Source of the DNA: Azonexus sp.
GTDB taxonomy: Bacteria > Pseudomonadota > Gammaproteobacteria > Burkholderiales > Rhodocyclaceae
Assembly: GCA_030697085.1 (NCBI GenBank)
Contig: JAUYQT010000622.1
Location: forward strand, 1-7,249
DNA: 7,249 bases
Reading direction: 5' to 3'
The notes under the pieces are model-generated. The model did no database searches. It saw only the letters and a program-made list of their open reading frames with translations, and was not told where the DNA came from. The position numbers were made by a program, and so were the translations under genes. Shown here in pieces: positions 1-6,537 of the stretch (the first letter of the stretch is position 1; each line of letters begins with the position of its first letter).

Positions 1-352
1 CGAAACTGCCGACCGAACTGCTGACTTGACGACGCGCCATGTCGATACCTTTGACTTCGGCCTGGCGGAAACGGTAACCCAGTTGATCAGCCGCCGCTTG
101 ATAGTTCTGGTGCAGCCGGCGTCCATTATCGAGACCCGCCAGCCAGCGGTTGCTGAGTGGCAGTGAGATGAATTCCGGATTGCGCTCAATGAGCAGGACA
201 TCACAGGTTTTGGCCAATTGGCCAGCGGCTGAAAGTCCTCCCCAGCCGCCACCGATGATGACAATTTTAGGGCGAGCCGGCGTCGCCAGAATGGCTGGCG
301 CACACAAGGTGGCGGCACTGGCTAGCATGAATTGGCGGCGGGAAATGTTCAT
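1..352 (-). CDS. Tat-exported FAD-dependent oxidoreductase, N-terminal part (truncated by window edge)
   Basis: The visible 117 residues begin with a twin-arginine signal peptide: SRRQFM at residues 4-9, then a hydrophobic Ala/Leu stretch ending near residue 23. A Rossmann FAD-binding fold follows, with the beta strand KIVII, the glycine motif GGGWGG around residues 34-39, and the acidic strand end LLIERN about 20 residues later. The next segment, FISLPLSNRWLAG, resembles the same region of the flavocytochrome c sulfide dehydrogenase / sulfide:quinone oxidoreductase group, so a periplasmic flavoprotein of that broad family is plausible. The substrate cannot be decided because the catalytic cysteines and C-terminus lie outside the window. 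The start is well fixed: the recQ stop codon TAA lies in the same frame only three codons upstream. No clear Shine-Dalgarno sequence is visible, so expression may depend on translation coupled to recQ. The family call is moderately sure and the exact function is not known. Confidence 0.8.
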   Translation of the reverse strand, partial: MNISRRQFMLASAATLCAPAILATPARPKIVIIGGGWGGLSAAGQLAKTCDVLLIERNPEFISLPLSNRWLAGLDNGRRLHQNYQAAADQLGYRFRQAEVKGIDMARRQVSSSVGSF

Positions 353-361
353 TGGCCAAGC

Positions 362-2197
362 TTAGGCTGAAATCGATTCGGCAGAAATGATCGAAAGCAA
401 TTCAGCCCCGTAGTGTTCGATTTTGGCGCTGCCCATGCCGACGATAGTGGCTAGCAAGCCACGGCTAACCGGGCGAACCTCAGCCAGTTCGCGTAGCGTT
501 TTATCATGCAGGATGACATAGGCGGGGACGCCTTGTTCACGGGCAGTATCGCCGCGCCATTGGCGAAGAATCTGAAACAGTGCCTCGTCATCTGACGAAA
601 GCGGGCTTGACGTAACGCTGGTCGTTTTGGTTGGGACTCTTTTGCGAACGGGCGCACGGCGTAACTCAACGCGCTGTTCGCCTTTCAGAACCTTGCGGGC
701 AGCATCAGTCAATTGCAGCGCCCCATGTTCGGCCATGTCGACATGTACCAGGCCGGCGGCGGCGAGTTGCCGGAAAACGCTTTTCCAGGTGTATTCATCG
801 AGATCGCCGCCAACGCCGAAGGTGGGGAGTTGATCGTGATTCCATTGCTTGATTTTGTCGCTGGCCTTGCCGCGTAGCACGTCGGTCAGGTGCCCGACAC
901 CGAAGCGCATGCCGGTGCGGAAAATTGCGGATAGTGCTTTTTGCGCAGCTAGCGTGCCATCCCAAAGTTCGGGTGGGTCCTGGCAGACATCGCAGTTATG
1001 ACAGGCGGCATGCTCCTCGCCGAAATAGTCGAGTAGTACCTGGCGGCGGCAGCGCGGCGCCTCGCAATAGGCAAGTAGTGCGGTCAACCGTTGAGATTCG
1101 AGGATTTTCTGGTTGTCGGCAGCGCCGGATTCGGCGATCCGGGCATGCTGTAGTGCAACGTCCTGCATGCCGTAAGCCATCCAGGCTTCGGCCGGCTCAC
1201 CATCGCGACCGGCGCGACCGGTTTCCTGGTAATAGGCCTCAATGCTTTTCGGCAGGTCGAGGTGGGCGACGAAACGTACATCCGGCTTGTCGATCCCCAT
1301 CCCGAAAGCGATGGTAGCGCACATGACCAAGCCTTCTTCACGCAGAAAGCGGCGCTGGTTGGCGGCACGCGTCTGGACCGGCAAGCCGGCATGGTAGGGC
1401 AGGGCAGGGTAGCCTTGGGCAGAAAGCCACTCGGCGGTTTCCTCCACTTTTTTACGTGATAAGCAATAAACAATGCCGGCTTGCCCTTTGCGGCCGCTGA
1501 GGAAGCCGAGTAGTTGCTTCTTGGCGTTGTCTTTTTCAACCACGGTGTAGCGGATGTTGGGTCGGTCGAAGCTGGAGAGAAAAACGCGAGCTTCATTCAG
1601 CCCAAGGCGGTTCAGAATTTCACTGCGCGTTGCTTGATCGGCCGTGGCAGTAAGAGCGATGCGCGGGACGCTGGGATAGCGTTCGTGCAGGGCCGAAAGC
1701 TGCAGATATTCCGGACGGAAATCATGGCCCCATTGCGAGACGCAATGGGCTTCATCAATGGCAAATAGCGCCAGCTTGCCAGCTTCACTCAGTGCGTCGA
1801 GCATGGCCAGTGTGCGTTCGAGCAGCAGGCGTTCAGGGGCGATATAAACGAGATCGAGTTGGCCGCTGAATATTTTCTGCTCGATGTTCTGGGCTTCGCG
1901 CCAATCGACGGTTGAGTTCAGGCAGGCGGCGCGAACGCCAAGTTGAGTCAGTGCGTCGACCTGATCCTGCATCAGCGCAATCAGTGGTGAAACAACCACG
2001 GCGCAACCGGGACGAAGCAGGGCGGGAATCTGGAAGCAAAGGCTTTTGCCGCCGCCGGTCGGCATCAGGACAAGGGCATCGCCACCTCGTTCGATGTGGG
2101 CAATGATCTCGGCCTGAGCGCCGCGAAAGGCAGGATAACCAAAAACATCGCGCAGGATTTGCAGCGCGGGGGTGTCGGCGATTGCTGCGGTCAACAT
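362..2197 (-). CDS. recQ: ATP-dependent DNA helicase RecQ
   Basis: RecQ is a 3'-5' superfamily 2 DNA helicase acting in recombination and replication-fork repair. Counted from the ATG at 2197 (611 aa, close to the 609 aa of E. coli RecQ), the motifs run in the expected order. They are motif 0 (FGY..FR..Q) near residues 19-28, Walker A MPTGGGKS at 45-52, DEAH at 148-151 followed by the aromatic-rich loop [19 protein letters not shown] at 183-187, [16 protein letters not shown] at about 294-309, and motif [11 protein letters not shown] at 324-332. The zinc-binding cysteines are C383, C399, C402 and C405. A winged-helix RQC region follows, and an HRDC domain occupies about 537-605. A longer reading frame opens at 2251, but that start lies inside lpxH. 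The ATG at 2197 puts motif 0 at the usual distance and sits 4 nt after the lpxH stop. All core helicase residues are present. The gene looks intact and is probably cotranscribed with lpxH. Confidence 0.97.
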   Translation of the reverse strand: MLTAAIADTPALQILRDVFGYPAFRGAQAEIIAHIERGGDALVLMPTGGGKSLCFQIPALLRPGCAVVVSPLIALMQDQVDALTQLGVRAACLNSTVDWREAQNIEQKIFSGQLDLVYIAPERLLLERTLAMLDALSEAGKLALFAIDEAHCVSQWGHDFRPEYLQLSALHERYPSVPRIALTATADQATRSEILNRLGLNEARVFLSSFDRPNIRYTVVEKDNAKKQLLGFLSGRKGQAGIVYCLSRKKVEETAEWLSAQGYPALPYHAGLPVQTRAANQRRFLREEGLVMCATIAFGMGIDKPDVRFVAHLDLPKSIEAYYQETGRAGRDGEPAEAWMAYGMQDVALQHARIAESGAADNQKILESQRLTALLAYCEAPRCRRQVLLDYFGEEHAACHNCDVCQDPPELWDGTLAAQKALSAIFRTGMRFGVGHLTDVLRGKASDKIKQWNHDQLPTFGVGGDLDEYTWKSVFRQLAAAGLVHVDMAEHGALQLTDAARKVLKGEQRVELRRAPVRKRVPTKTTSVTSSPLSSDDEALFQILRQWRGDTAREQGVPAYVILHDKTLRELAEVRPVSRGLLATIVGMGSAKIEHYGAELLSIISAESISA

Positions 2198-2201
2198 GGT
2201 T

Positions 2202-2939
2202 TCAAGGCCGGTTTTCGTCGGTGATGGCTTCACGGCGTAATGCCTCGCCATCCCAGATCAGGCATTCGCCCTGCTCTTCGTGCCAGTCGGACAATACCCA
2301 GCGCTCAACATGAATGCCATCAACGATATGGTCATGTTTTGCCGGCTGATGTGTGTGACCGTGGATGAACGTCGCGTAGCCGTGCTCGCGCAGAAAATCA
2401 TCCGTTGCCGCCGCTTGCAGGTCGGTGTAGGGCATTTCTTTGCTGCGTTGGCTTGATTCGCTCACTTCGCGCATATGGGCGGCAATGGAGCGTCGTTCGG
2501 CCAGTGGTTTGGCCAGCAGGGCGGCCTGCCAGGCTGGATTACGTACCTGGGCGCGGAAGGCCATGTATTCGGTATCGTCAAGGCAAAGCGCGTCGCCGTG
2601 AGAGAGCGCGAATTGCCATTCGGCAGTAGAAAGTATGTAAGGGTCGTTCAGCAATTTGACGCCGCTGGCGGCGGCAAAATCAGTGCCGAGCAGGAAATCA
2701 CGGTTGCCGTGTAGTGCTGAAATCTTCAGTCCGCTATCGCTGGCTGCGCGCAAGGCTGCGATGATTTCGGCGTTAAAGGGTTCGTCACAATCGTCGTCTC
2801 CGATCCAGGCTTCAAAAAGATCGCCCAGGATAAATAGTTCATCGGCCTGTCGGGCTCGACCGCCGAGAAACTGGAGAAACAAACAAGTCGCCCCGGGTGA
2901 CCGGGGCGACAGGTGCAGATCGGAAATAAAAAAAATCAA
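2202..2939 (-). CDS. lpxH: UDP-2,3-diacylglucosamine diphosphatase LpxH
   Basis: LpxH hydrolyses UDP-2,3-diacylglucosamine to lipid X and UMP, the fourth step of lipid A synthesis, at the cytoplasmic face of the inner membrane. It is a Mn-dependent calcineurin-like phosphoesterase. The 245-aa product, near the 240 aa of E. coli LpxH, shows all family metal ligands: D7 and H9 (SDLHL), D40 (GDLFE), N79 (GNRD), H114 (SHGD), and H195 and H197 (HGHTHQP). The start is a TTG that overlaps the ppiB stop codon (TTGA). No in-frame ATG or GTG lies upstream before unrelated sequence, and the DLHL motif begins only five codons after it, so TTG is the only sensible start. The Shine-Dalgarno signal is weak, which points to coupling with ppiB translation. 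Codons 2-5 contain a run of eight T, and a strong hairpin lies about 30 nt into the gene (separate entry). These features could limit or tune expression of lpxH and of recQ downstream. Confidence 0.96.
   Translation of the reverse strand: MIFFISDLHLSPRSPGATCLFLQFLGGRARQADELFILGDLFEAWIGDDDCDEPFNAEIIAALRAASDSGLKISALHGNRDFLLGTDFAAASGVKLLNDPYILSTAEWQFALSHGDALCLDDTEYMAFRAQVRNPAWQAALLAKPLAERRSIAAHMREVSESSQRSKEMPYTDLQAAATDDFLREHGYATFIHGHTHQPAKHDHIVDGIHVERWVLSDWHEEQGECLIWDGEALRREAITDENRP
2887..2910 (-). promoter_or_regulatory. Perfect 10-bp GC-rich hairpin with T-rich downstream flank, inside the lpxH 5' coding region
   Basis: Bases 2887-2896 (GTCGCCCCGG) are the exact reverse complement of 2901-2910, separated by a 4-nt loop. 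On the transcribed (minus) strand the stem is followed at once by TTGTTTGTTTC. This resembles an intrinsic terminator with an interrupted U tract. It sits at codons 10-18 of lpxH, so ribosomes translating lpxH would open it, whereas untranslated mRNA would fold it. It may act as a polarity or attenuation element for lpxH-recQ, or it may only reflect codon choice in the segment LSPRSPGAT. The pairing is seen directly; the function is inference. Confidence 0.5.
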
Positions 2940-3427
2940 ACGATTTCTGCTTTTTCGATAATTACGTCGTCCACTGGCACATCTTGGTGGAATCCCTTGT
3001 TACCCGTTTTGACGGCACGGATTTTCTCAACCACATCCAGGCCTTCAACCACTTCGCCGAAAACGCAGTAGCCCCAGCCTTGGCCGGATTCAGCCTTGAA
3101 ATCGAGAAAATCGTTGTCAACGGTATTGATGAAAAACTGGGCAGTCGCTGAGTGTGGATCATTGGTCCGTGCCATGGCAACCGTGCCACGCTTGTTTTTC
3201 AAGCCATTAGCCGCTTCGTTTTCGATCGGGGCATTACAAGGCTTTTGATTCATGCCGGGTTCCATGCCGCCGCCCTGAATCATGAAATTCTTGATCACGC
3301 GGTGAAAAACGGTATTGTTGTAGTGGCCGGCTTCAACGTAAGCGAGAAAGTTGGCGACTGTCTTTGGTGCTTTTTCAGCGTTCAGTTCGAGGCCGATAAC
3401 GCCGTGGTTGGTGGTGAGTTTGATCAT
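2936..3427 (-). CDS. ppiB: Cytoplasmic peptidyl-prolyl cis-trans isomerase B (cyclophilin)
   Basis: This cyclophilin accelerates cis-trans isomerisation of X-Pro bonds during protein folding. At 163 aa it matches the 164-aa E. coli PpiB and has no signal peptide, so it should act in the cytoplasm. Family motifs are complete: [14 protein letters not shown] at 41-54 with the catalytic arginine R43, the substrate-binding segment RGTVAMAR at 80-87, QFFINT at 97-102, and [15 protein letters not shown] at 119-133. The ATG at 3427 is preceded by a good Shine-Dalgarno sequence (AAGGA, about 6 nt away). It lies 8 nt after the ppiA stop, and its own stop overlaps the lpxH TTG start. The neighbour ppiA is a paralogue of the same fold, and the pair probably arose by an old tandem duplication. 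The call is secure. Confidence 0.96.
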   Translation of the reverse strand: MIKLTTNHGVIGLELNAEKAPKTVANFLAYVEAGHYNNTVFHRVIKNFMIQGGGMEPGMNQKPCNAPIENEAANGLKNKRGTVAMARTNDPHSATAQFFINTVDNDFLDFKAESGQGWGYCVFGEVVEGLDVVEKIRAVKTGNKGFHQDVPVDDVIIEKAEIV

Positions 3428-3435
3428 GGGAATCC

Positions 3436-4011
3436 TTATTTGTCGGAGAGAATTTTAACGTTCTGGATGATGACAGGCGTCGTCGGAACATTTTCGTAAT
3501 AGCCCGCATTACCCGTGGGTGTCTTGGCAATCTTGTCGACCACGTCCATGCCCTGGCTAACCTTGCCGAAAACGGTGTAGCCCCAGTCGCGTGGGTCGGA
3601 TGTCGAGCGGTGGTTGAGAAAAGTGTTGTCTTTCAGGTTGACGAAAAATTGCACTCTGGCCGAGTGTGGGTCGGCGGTGCGCGCCATTGCAACGGTGCCT
3701 CTAGCATTGCTCAGGCCATTAGTCGCTTCGTTTTTCAAGGCGGGTGTCAGAACTTTTTTCTCGGTCATGGCCTGATTAAAGCCGCCGCCCTGAATCATGA
3801 AGCCATCAATCACGCGGTGGAATATAGTCGCTTCATAAAAACCATGTTTGGCATTCATGAGAAATAGCTCAACGGTTCGTGGTGATTTTTCCGGATAAAG
3901 CTCAATGGTGAACGCACCGAGCGAAGTGGTGATTTCGACGGCTGGTGTGGCCCAGGTGGCCACAGAAAAAAGCAGGCCGGCGGTCAGTGTGGAGAGTTTT
4001 TTCAGCATCAT
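3436..4011 (-). CDS. ppiA: Periplasmic peptidyl-prolyl cis-trans isomerase A (cyclophilin)
   Basis: This is an exported cyclophilin of 191 aa (190 aa in E. coli PpiA). A Sec signal peptide (MMLKKL, then the hydrophobic stretch TAGLLFSVA) likely ends at TWA, about residue 21, placing the enzyme in the periplasm. Motifs include [14 protein letters not shown] at 64-77 with catalytic R66, [15 protein letters not shown] from 104, QFFVN at 121-125, and [18 protein letters not shown] at 144-161. The frame extends upstream to 4059, but those extra residues would spoil the signal peptide and lie within the preceding gene. An AGGA ribosome site sits 5 nt before the ATG at 4011 and 8 nt before a second ATG at 4008, and either could be used. 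The 4011 ATG overlaps the stop of the upstream YkuD gene (ATGA), an arrangement typical of translational coupling. Its position next to a peptidoglycan enzyme fits a role in folding exported envelope proteins. Confidence 0.94.
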   Translation of the reverse strand: MMLKKLSTLTAGLLFSVATWATPAVEITTSLGAFTIELYPEKSPRTVELFLMNAKHGFYEATIFHRVIDGFMIQGGGFNQAMTEKKVLTPALKNEATNGLSNARGTVAMARTADPHSARVQFFVNLKDNTFLNHRSTSDPRDWGYTVFGKVSQGMDVVDKIAKTPTGNAGYYENVPTTPVIIQNVKILSDK

Positions 4012-5351
4012 GCACTTCCTTCGTAAATGATTTTCCATTTGCCATCTTCGCGCAACCAATATTGGCGCTTTTTCATCAGGTTGTTCAGGTTATTGCTTCG
4101 GTAATCCTGATTAAACGTGACGACGACGACTTCTTCCTTGCCTGGGTTGCGGAAAACCGAGAGATTCTCGGTTTTTACCTTGATCCACTCCTTGCCGGCA
4201 TTGATTTGCTTTTTCTGGCTAGCAAACTGTTCAAAATTCTGATTGCCGGTTTTGAAGCGCTTCGAGTAATGCTTCAGGTAACGCTCGGTGTTGCGGCTTT
4301 CCCAGTCAGAACGCCAGCTATCGATACTCTTGTTCAGCTCGTTGCGTTCCTTCGTCCAGTCGTCGAAGGACAACCATTCGACGGAGCTGCTGATAATCAC
4401 CGGCGTTAAACCGACTTGCAGACTTTTCGCGATGCTGTCGAGATCCTGATTGGTTAATACGACACATCCTTCCGATGCCTTTGGCGGCCGGGCAAAAGTA
4501 TTGGACGGTGTTCCATGTAGCCAGATGCCGCTCCCATTTCGCCCCTGACGCTTATCCCACTCATTCGGGTAGTTGATGGGAAAAGCACCGCTGCCATAAA
4601 GATCGGCCAGCTTTTGCCGCGGCAGGCTGCTGGTGACGTGATAGACGCCAATCGGTGTCTTCTTGTCACCTTCAGAAAGTTTGTCGGCGCCTAGTTTGCC
4701 TTGAGTGACGTAATAATCAGCCACAAAACGCGGTCGACCGCCGTTAGCCAAGTCATTCTCATACAAATAAAGGCGTGAGCGTTTGGTGTCGACCACGATG
4801 GCGTAGCGCTGGTCCGGTTGCATTTGTAACAGGTAGCGCGGCACATTATTCTTTTCCGGCTTTTCGCTGTAGCCGCTTAAGCGAGCGATGGCTTCGGCGC
4901 GCAGATCGGCGACCTTCTCGGCGGGGGCGCCTTGTAAAGCGCCAAACGTCTGAATCTGCTGTGTGCGGGCGAGCAACAAATCACCCTTGATCAGGTTGGC
5001 CAGGCGGTAATTTGGGTGTTGACGAAGCAGTAGTTCGGTCAGCAGCAACGCATCGCTTAGCTGGTTGGCTTCGATTTTTTTGAAAATCGCTATTAGCTGA
5101 GCTTCTGGCCCAGAGTCGGAAACAATCGCCGGGAGCGTCCCGGCGGTTGTTGCCGGTAGAAAACGGCTCCTCGATATTGTCTCTGCTTGCTCGGCAAAGC
5201 CAGTGGCCTGGATGCTTGGGGCTGGTTCGTCAGTGGGTGATATCGTTGCTGTCGAAGTCGCCAGTTTGTCGAAGCCGGATTGGCTGGCTAGCAAAGCACC
5301 ACCCGCCAGACAAATTCCTAACGCGATAAGAGATAACTTGCGGCCCGGCAT
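4008..5351 (-). CDS. Exported YkuD-domain L,D-transpeptidase/carboxypeptidase with C-terminal NTF2-like domain
   Basis: YkuD enzymes act on the tetrapeptide stems of peptidoglycan in the periplasm. From the ATG at 5351 (447 aa) the product begins with MPGRK and a hydrophobic segment to about residue 22, a signal peptide or membrane anchor. A variable linker follows. A helical TPR-like region covers about 80-130, and the YkuD domain about 183-320, including YAIVVDTKRSRLYLY, KKTPIGVYHVT, IWLHG (H279) and SEGCVVL with the presumed nucleophile C296. The C-terminal 100 residues form an NTF2-like domain. This architecture matches the Csd6-type family, whose Helicobacter pylori member is reported to be an L,D-carboxypeptidase, so trimming rather than cross-linking is possible. 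The post-Cys residue is Val rather than the common Arg/Asn. The start at 5351 overlaps the upstream stop by one base (TGATG). An ATG at 5381 would give 457 aa and is a real alternative. A strong hairpin lies within the gene at 5121-5151. Confidence 0.9.
   Translation of the reverse strand: MPGRKLSLIALGICLAGGALLASQSGFDKLATSTATISPTDEPAPSIQATGFAEQAETISRSRFLPATTAGTLPAIVSDSGPEAQLIAIFKKIEANQLSDALLLTELLLRQHPNYRLANLIKGDLLLARTQQIQTFGALQGAPAEKVADLRAEAIARLSGYSEKPEKNNVPRYLLQMQPDQRYAIVVDTKRSRLYLYENDLANGGRPRFVADYYVTQGKLGADKLSEGDKKTPIGVYHVTSSLPRQKLADLYGSGAFPINYPNEWDKRQGRNGSGIWLHGTPSNTFARPPKASEGCVVLTNQDLDSIAKSLQVGLTPVIISSSVEWLSFDDWTKERNELNKSIDSWRSDWESRNTERYLKHYSKRFKTGNQNFEQFASQKKQINAGKEWIKVKTENLSVFRNPGKEEVVVVTFNQDYRSNNLNNLMKKRQYWLREDGKWKIIYEGSA
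5121..5151. repeat. 14-bp inverted repeat with 3-nt loop inside the YkuD gene
   Basis: The arm 5121-5134 (AACAATCGCCGGGA) pairs with 5138-5151 (TCCCGGCGGTTGTT) around a GCG loop, with a single non-Watson-Crick position. On the minus (coding) strand the stem has an A-rich left side, a GC-rich core and a TTGTTTCC right side, so it loosely resembles an intrinsic terminator. It encodes part of the linker after the signal segment (about residues 67-77), where protein sequence is little constrained. The pairing is seen directly; any role in polarity or mRNA stability is inference. Confidence 0.5.
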
Positions 5352-6433
5352 CACCGCGAATTTTCTTCCTTGATCAGCCATCTGCTACCGGAGCGAACCA
5401 AGATCATGGTCTTCGTGGTCGAACTTTTCAGGCCGGGCGCCTTATAGTGCTGGCGGAATTTCACAATGGCTTTGTTGCCATTGATAGTAATGCTAGGTTC
5501 GTCATAGGTCACTGAAATACTGCCCGGCTTGCCAGTGATACGGCTTTCACGCTGCGCGTCCCAAGCCTTGCGGGACATGCCATTCGGTGTCTCGAAGTCG
5601 TTCGCATAAGCAGCAAGATAGCCTTTGATGTCTTTGCGTGACCAGGCGTTAGCCCAGGAAGCGATGGCTTTGGCGATATCTTCGCTGGCTCCATCGACCT
5701 TCTTTATGACCGGTGTCGAGGGGGGCGCTACCTCTACCGGCGCCGGCGGAGCATCGGCAATTTTGGCCGGGCTCGTAGAGGCGGCACCTGGTGTTGATGT
5801 GACGACGCTGGCGGTTGGGGCGACCGTGACTGCCGGTTTGGCAGCAACGGTAACAGCAGGTGTGGCGATGGTTGGTTTGACGTTGCCTTTGCCTGAGGTG
5901 GTGATCAGGTCGCGGATCAGTGCCAGCTTGTTCTGAGTGGTCGCGTTGGCGGTATCAAGTTGCAGTGCTTTGTCATAGGCCTGGCTGGCCAGCTTGGCAT
6001 AAACATCACCAAGGTTTTCGTAGGCGATGGCGTAGGAGGGGTGTGTCCTAATGGCCATTTCAAGTGCCGTACGCGCTTTTTCATATTGTTTTTGCTGGGC
6101 AAAAAGAACAGCCAGATTGTTATAGGGCTCAGGCAGTTCGGGATAGTCTTCAGTGAGTTTGGTGAAAACGCCGATTGCCTCAGCCGGCTTGTTCATTTCG
6201 GTGTAAATCAAACCCTTGAGGAATCGACCCTGGGCGTCTTTGGGTTTGGCGCTCAGATGGGCGTCAACTTTTTCCAGCGCCTGTGGGTACTGGCCCTGTT
6301 TAATCAGGCGCTGCACTTCCGGCAAATTGTCGGCAAAGGCCGGTACAGTGAAGCCGATGGCCACGCCCATAGCGATAGTACGCAGTGTTTTGAACTGCGG
6401 AAAGCGGGGCTGGAACAGGGATTTTGAAGTCAT
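5351..6433 (-). CDS. Exported TPR-repeat protein with C-terminal NTF2-like domain
   Basis: The 360-aa product is not an enzyme I can name. It starts with a long Sec signal peptide (basic first 18 residues, hydrophobic 19-33) with likely cleavage after AFA at residue 34, so it should be periplasmic. Residues 36-177 form three to four tetratricopeptide repeats, for example QYPQALEKVDAHLSAKP, KPAEAIGVFTKLTEDYP and QYEKARTALEMAIRTHP, which usually serve protein binding. Residues about 185-247 are a flexible Pro/Ala/Val/Thr-rich linker with a PAVTVA duplication. Residues about 252-360 are an NTF2-like domain related to the C-terminus of the adjacent YkuD enzyme: both run SW..xW, YL..Y...F, a GK..I.V segment, and a terminal G.W.I..E. 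The gene is first in the leftward operon and its stop overlaps the next start. I infer a scaffold or regulator for the neighbouring cell-wall enzyme. The start ATG lacks a clear ribosome-binding site. Confidence 0.88.
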   Translation of the reverse strand: MTSKSLFQPRFPQFKTLRTIAMGVAIGFTVPAFADNLPEVQRLIKQGQYPQALEKVDAHLSAKPKDAQGRFLKGLIYTEMNKPAEAIGVFTKLTEDYPELPEPYNNLAVLFAQQKQYEKARTALEMAIRTHPSYAIAYENLGDVYAKLASQAYDKALQLDTANATTQNKLALIRDLITTSGKGNVKPTIATPAVTVAAKPAVTVAPTASVVTSTPGAASTSPAKIADAPPAPVEVAPPSTPVIKKVDGASEDIAKAIASWANAWSRKDIKGYLAAYANDFETPNGMSRKAWDAQRESRITGKPGSISVTYDEPSITINGNKAIVKFRQHYKAPGLKSSTTKTMILVRSGSRWLIKEENSR

Positions 6434-6438
6434 CGCTA

Positions 6439-6447
6439 TGTTATAAT
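6439..6447 (+). promoter_or_regulatory. Extended -10 promoter for cysS
   Basis: The sequence TGTTATAAT is a perfect extended -10 element (TGnTATAAT, consensus hexamer at 6442-6447). No good -35 box is found 16-18 bases upstream, which is acceptable for extended -10 promoters. Predicted transcription would start near 6454, leaving a leader of about 85 nt before the cysS ATG. The element lies just outside the start codon of the divergent TPR gene. Confidence 0.55.
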
Positions 6448-6470
6448 TTTCAGGGTTTTACAATCTTTTC

Positions 6471-6497
6471 ATTCTACCAAAAACGCCGGTAACTCAA
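6471..6497 (-). promoter_or_regulatory. Putative promoter for the leftward TPR-YkuD-ppiA-ppiB-lpxH-recQ operon
   Basis: Read on the minus strand, TTGAGT (6497-6492) is followed after 15 bases by TAGAAT (6476-6471), preceded by TGG. This makes an extended -10 (TGnTAGAAT) one base away from consensus in the hexamer. Transcription would begin near 6464 and give a leader of about 30 nt before the ATG at 6433. The 15-base spacer is short, but the extended -10 may compensate. It is a prediction from sequence only. Confidence 0.4.
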
Positions 6498-6537
6498 TAG
6501 ATTTAAGCGCGACGGCGGCGCCACAAAACGATCCCCC

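Noticed and set aside
1084..1596. A 170-codon open frame on the minus strand in another frame of recQ
   Set aside because: It is nested wholly in recQ, whose helicase motifs IV-VI occupy this DNA; the product is basic and motif-free.
2198..2251. Longer recQ start at 2251, adding 18 residues
   Set aside because: The extension overlaps lpxH by 50 nt, has no better ribosome site, and adds residues not expected before motif 0 of RecQ.
2928..2960. The T8 run after ppiB as an intrinsic terminator
   Set aside because: Only a weak 5-bp A/T-rich stem (AAATC/GATTT) precedes the T run, and the lpxH start lies within it, so efficient termination is unlikely.
3945..4409. A 154-codon open frame on the plus strand
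   Set aside because: It lies antisense to the strongly supported ppiA and YkuD genes, shows no recognisable motif, and has no upstream promoter or ribosome site. It is a shadow frame.
5960..6427. A 155-codon open frame on the plus strand opposite the TPR gene
   Set aside because: The opposite strand encodes clear TPR repeats and a signal peptide; the plus-strand product resembles nothing and follows from codon bias.
6440..6445. TATAAC on the minus strand as a -10 box giving a leaderless TPR mRNA
   Set aside because: It is the reverse of the excellent plus-strand TATAAT (TTATAA is palindromic), has no -35 at a suitable distance, and the upstream TGGTAGAAT element gives a more ordinary leader. 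It is not excluded, only less likely.
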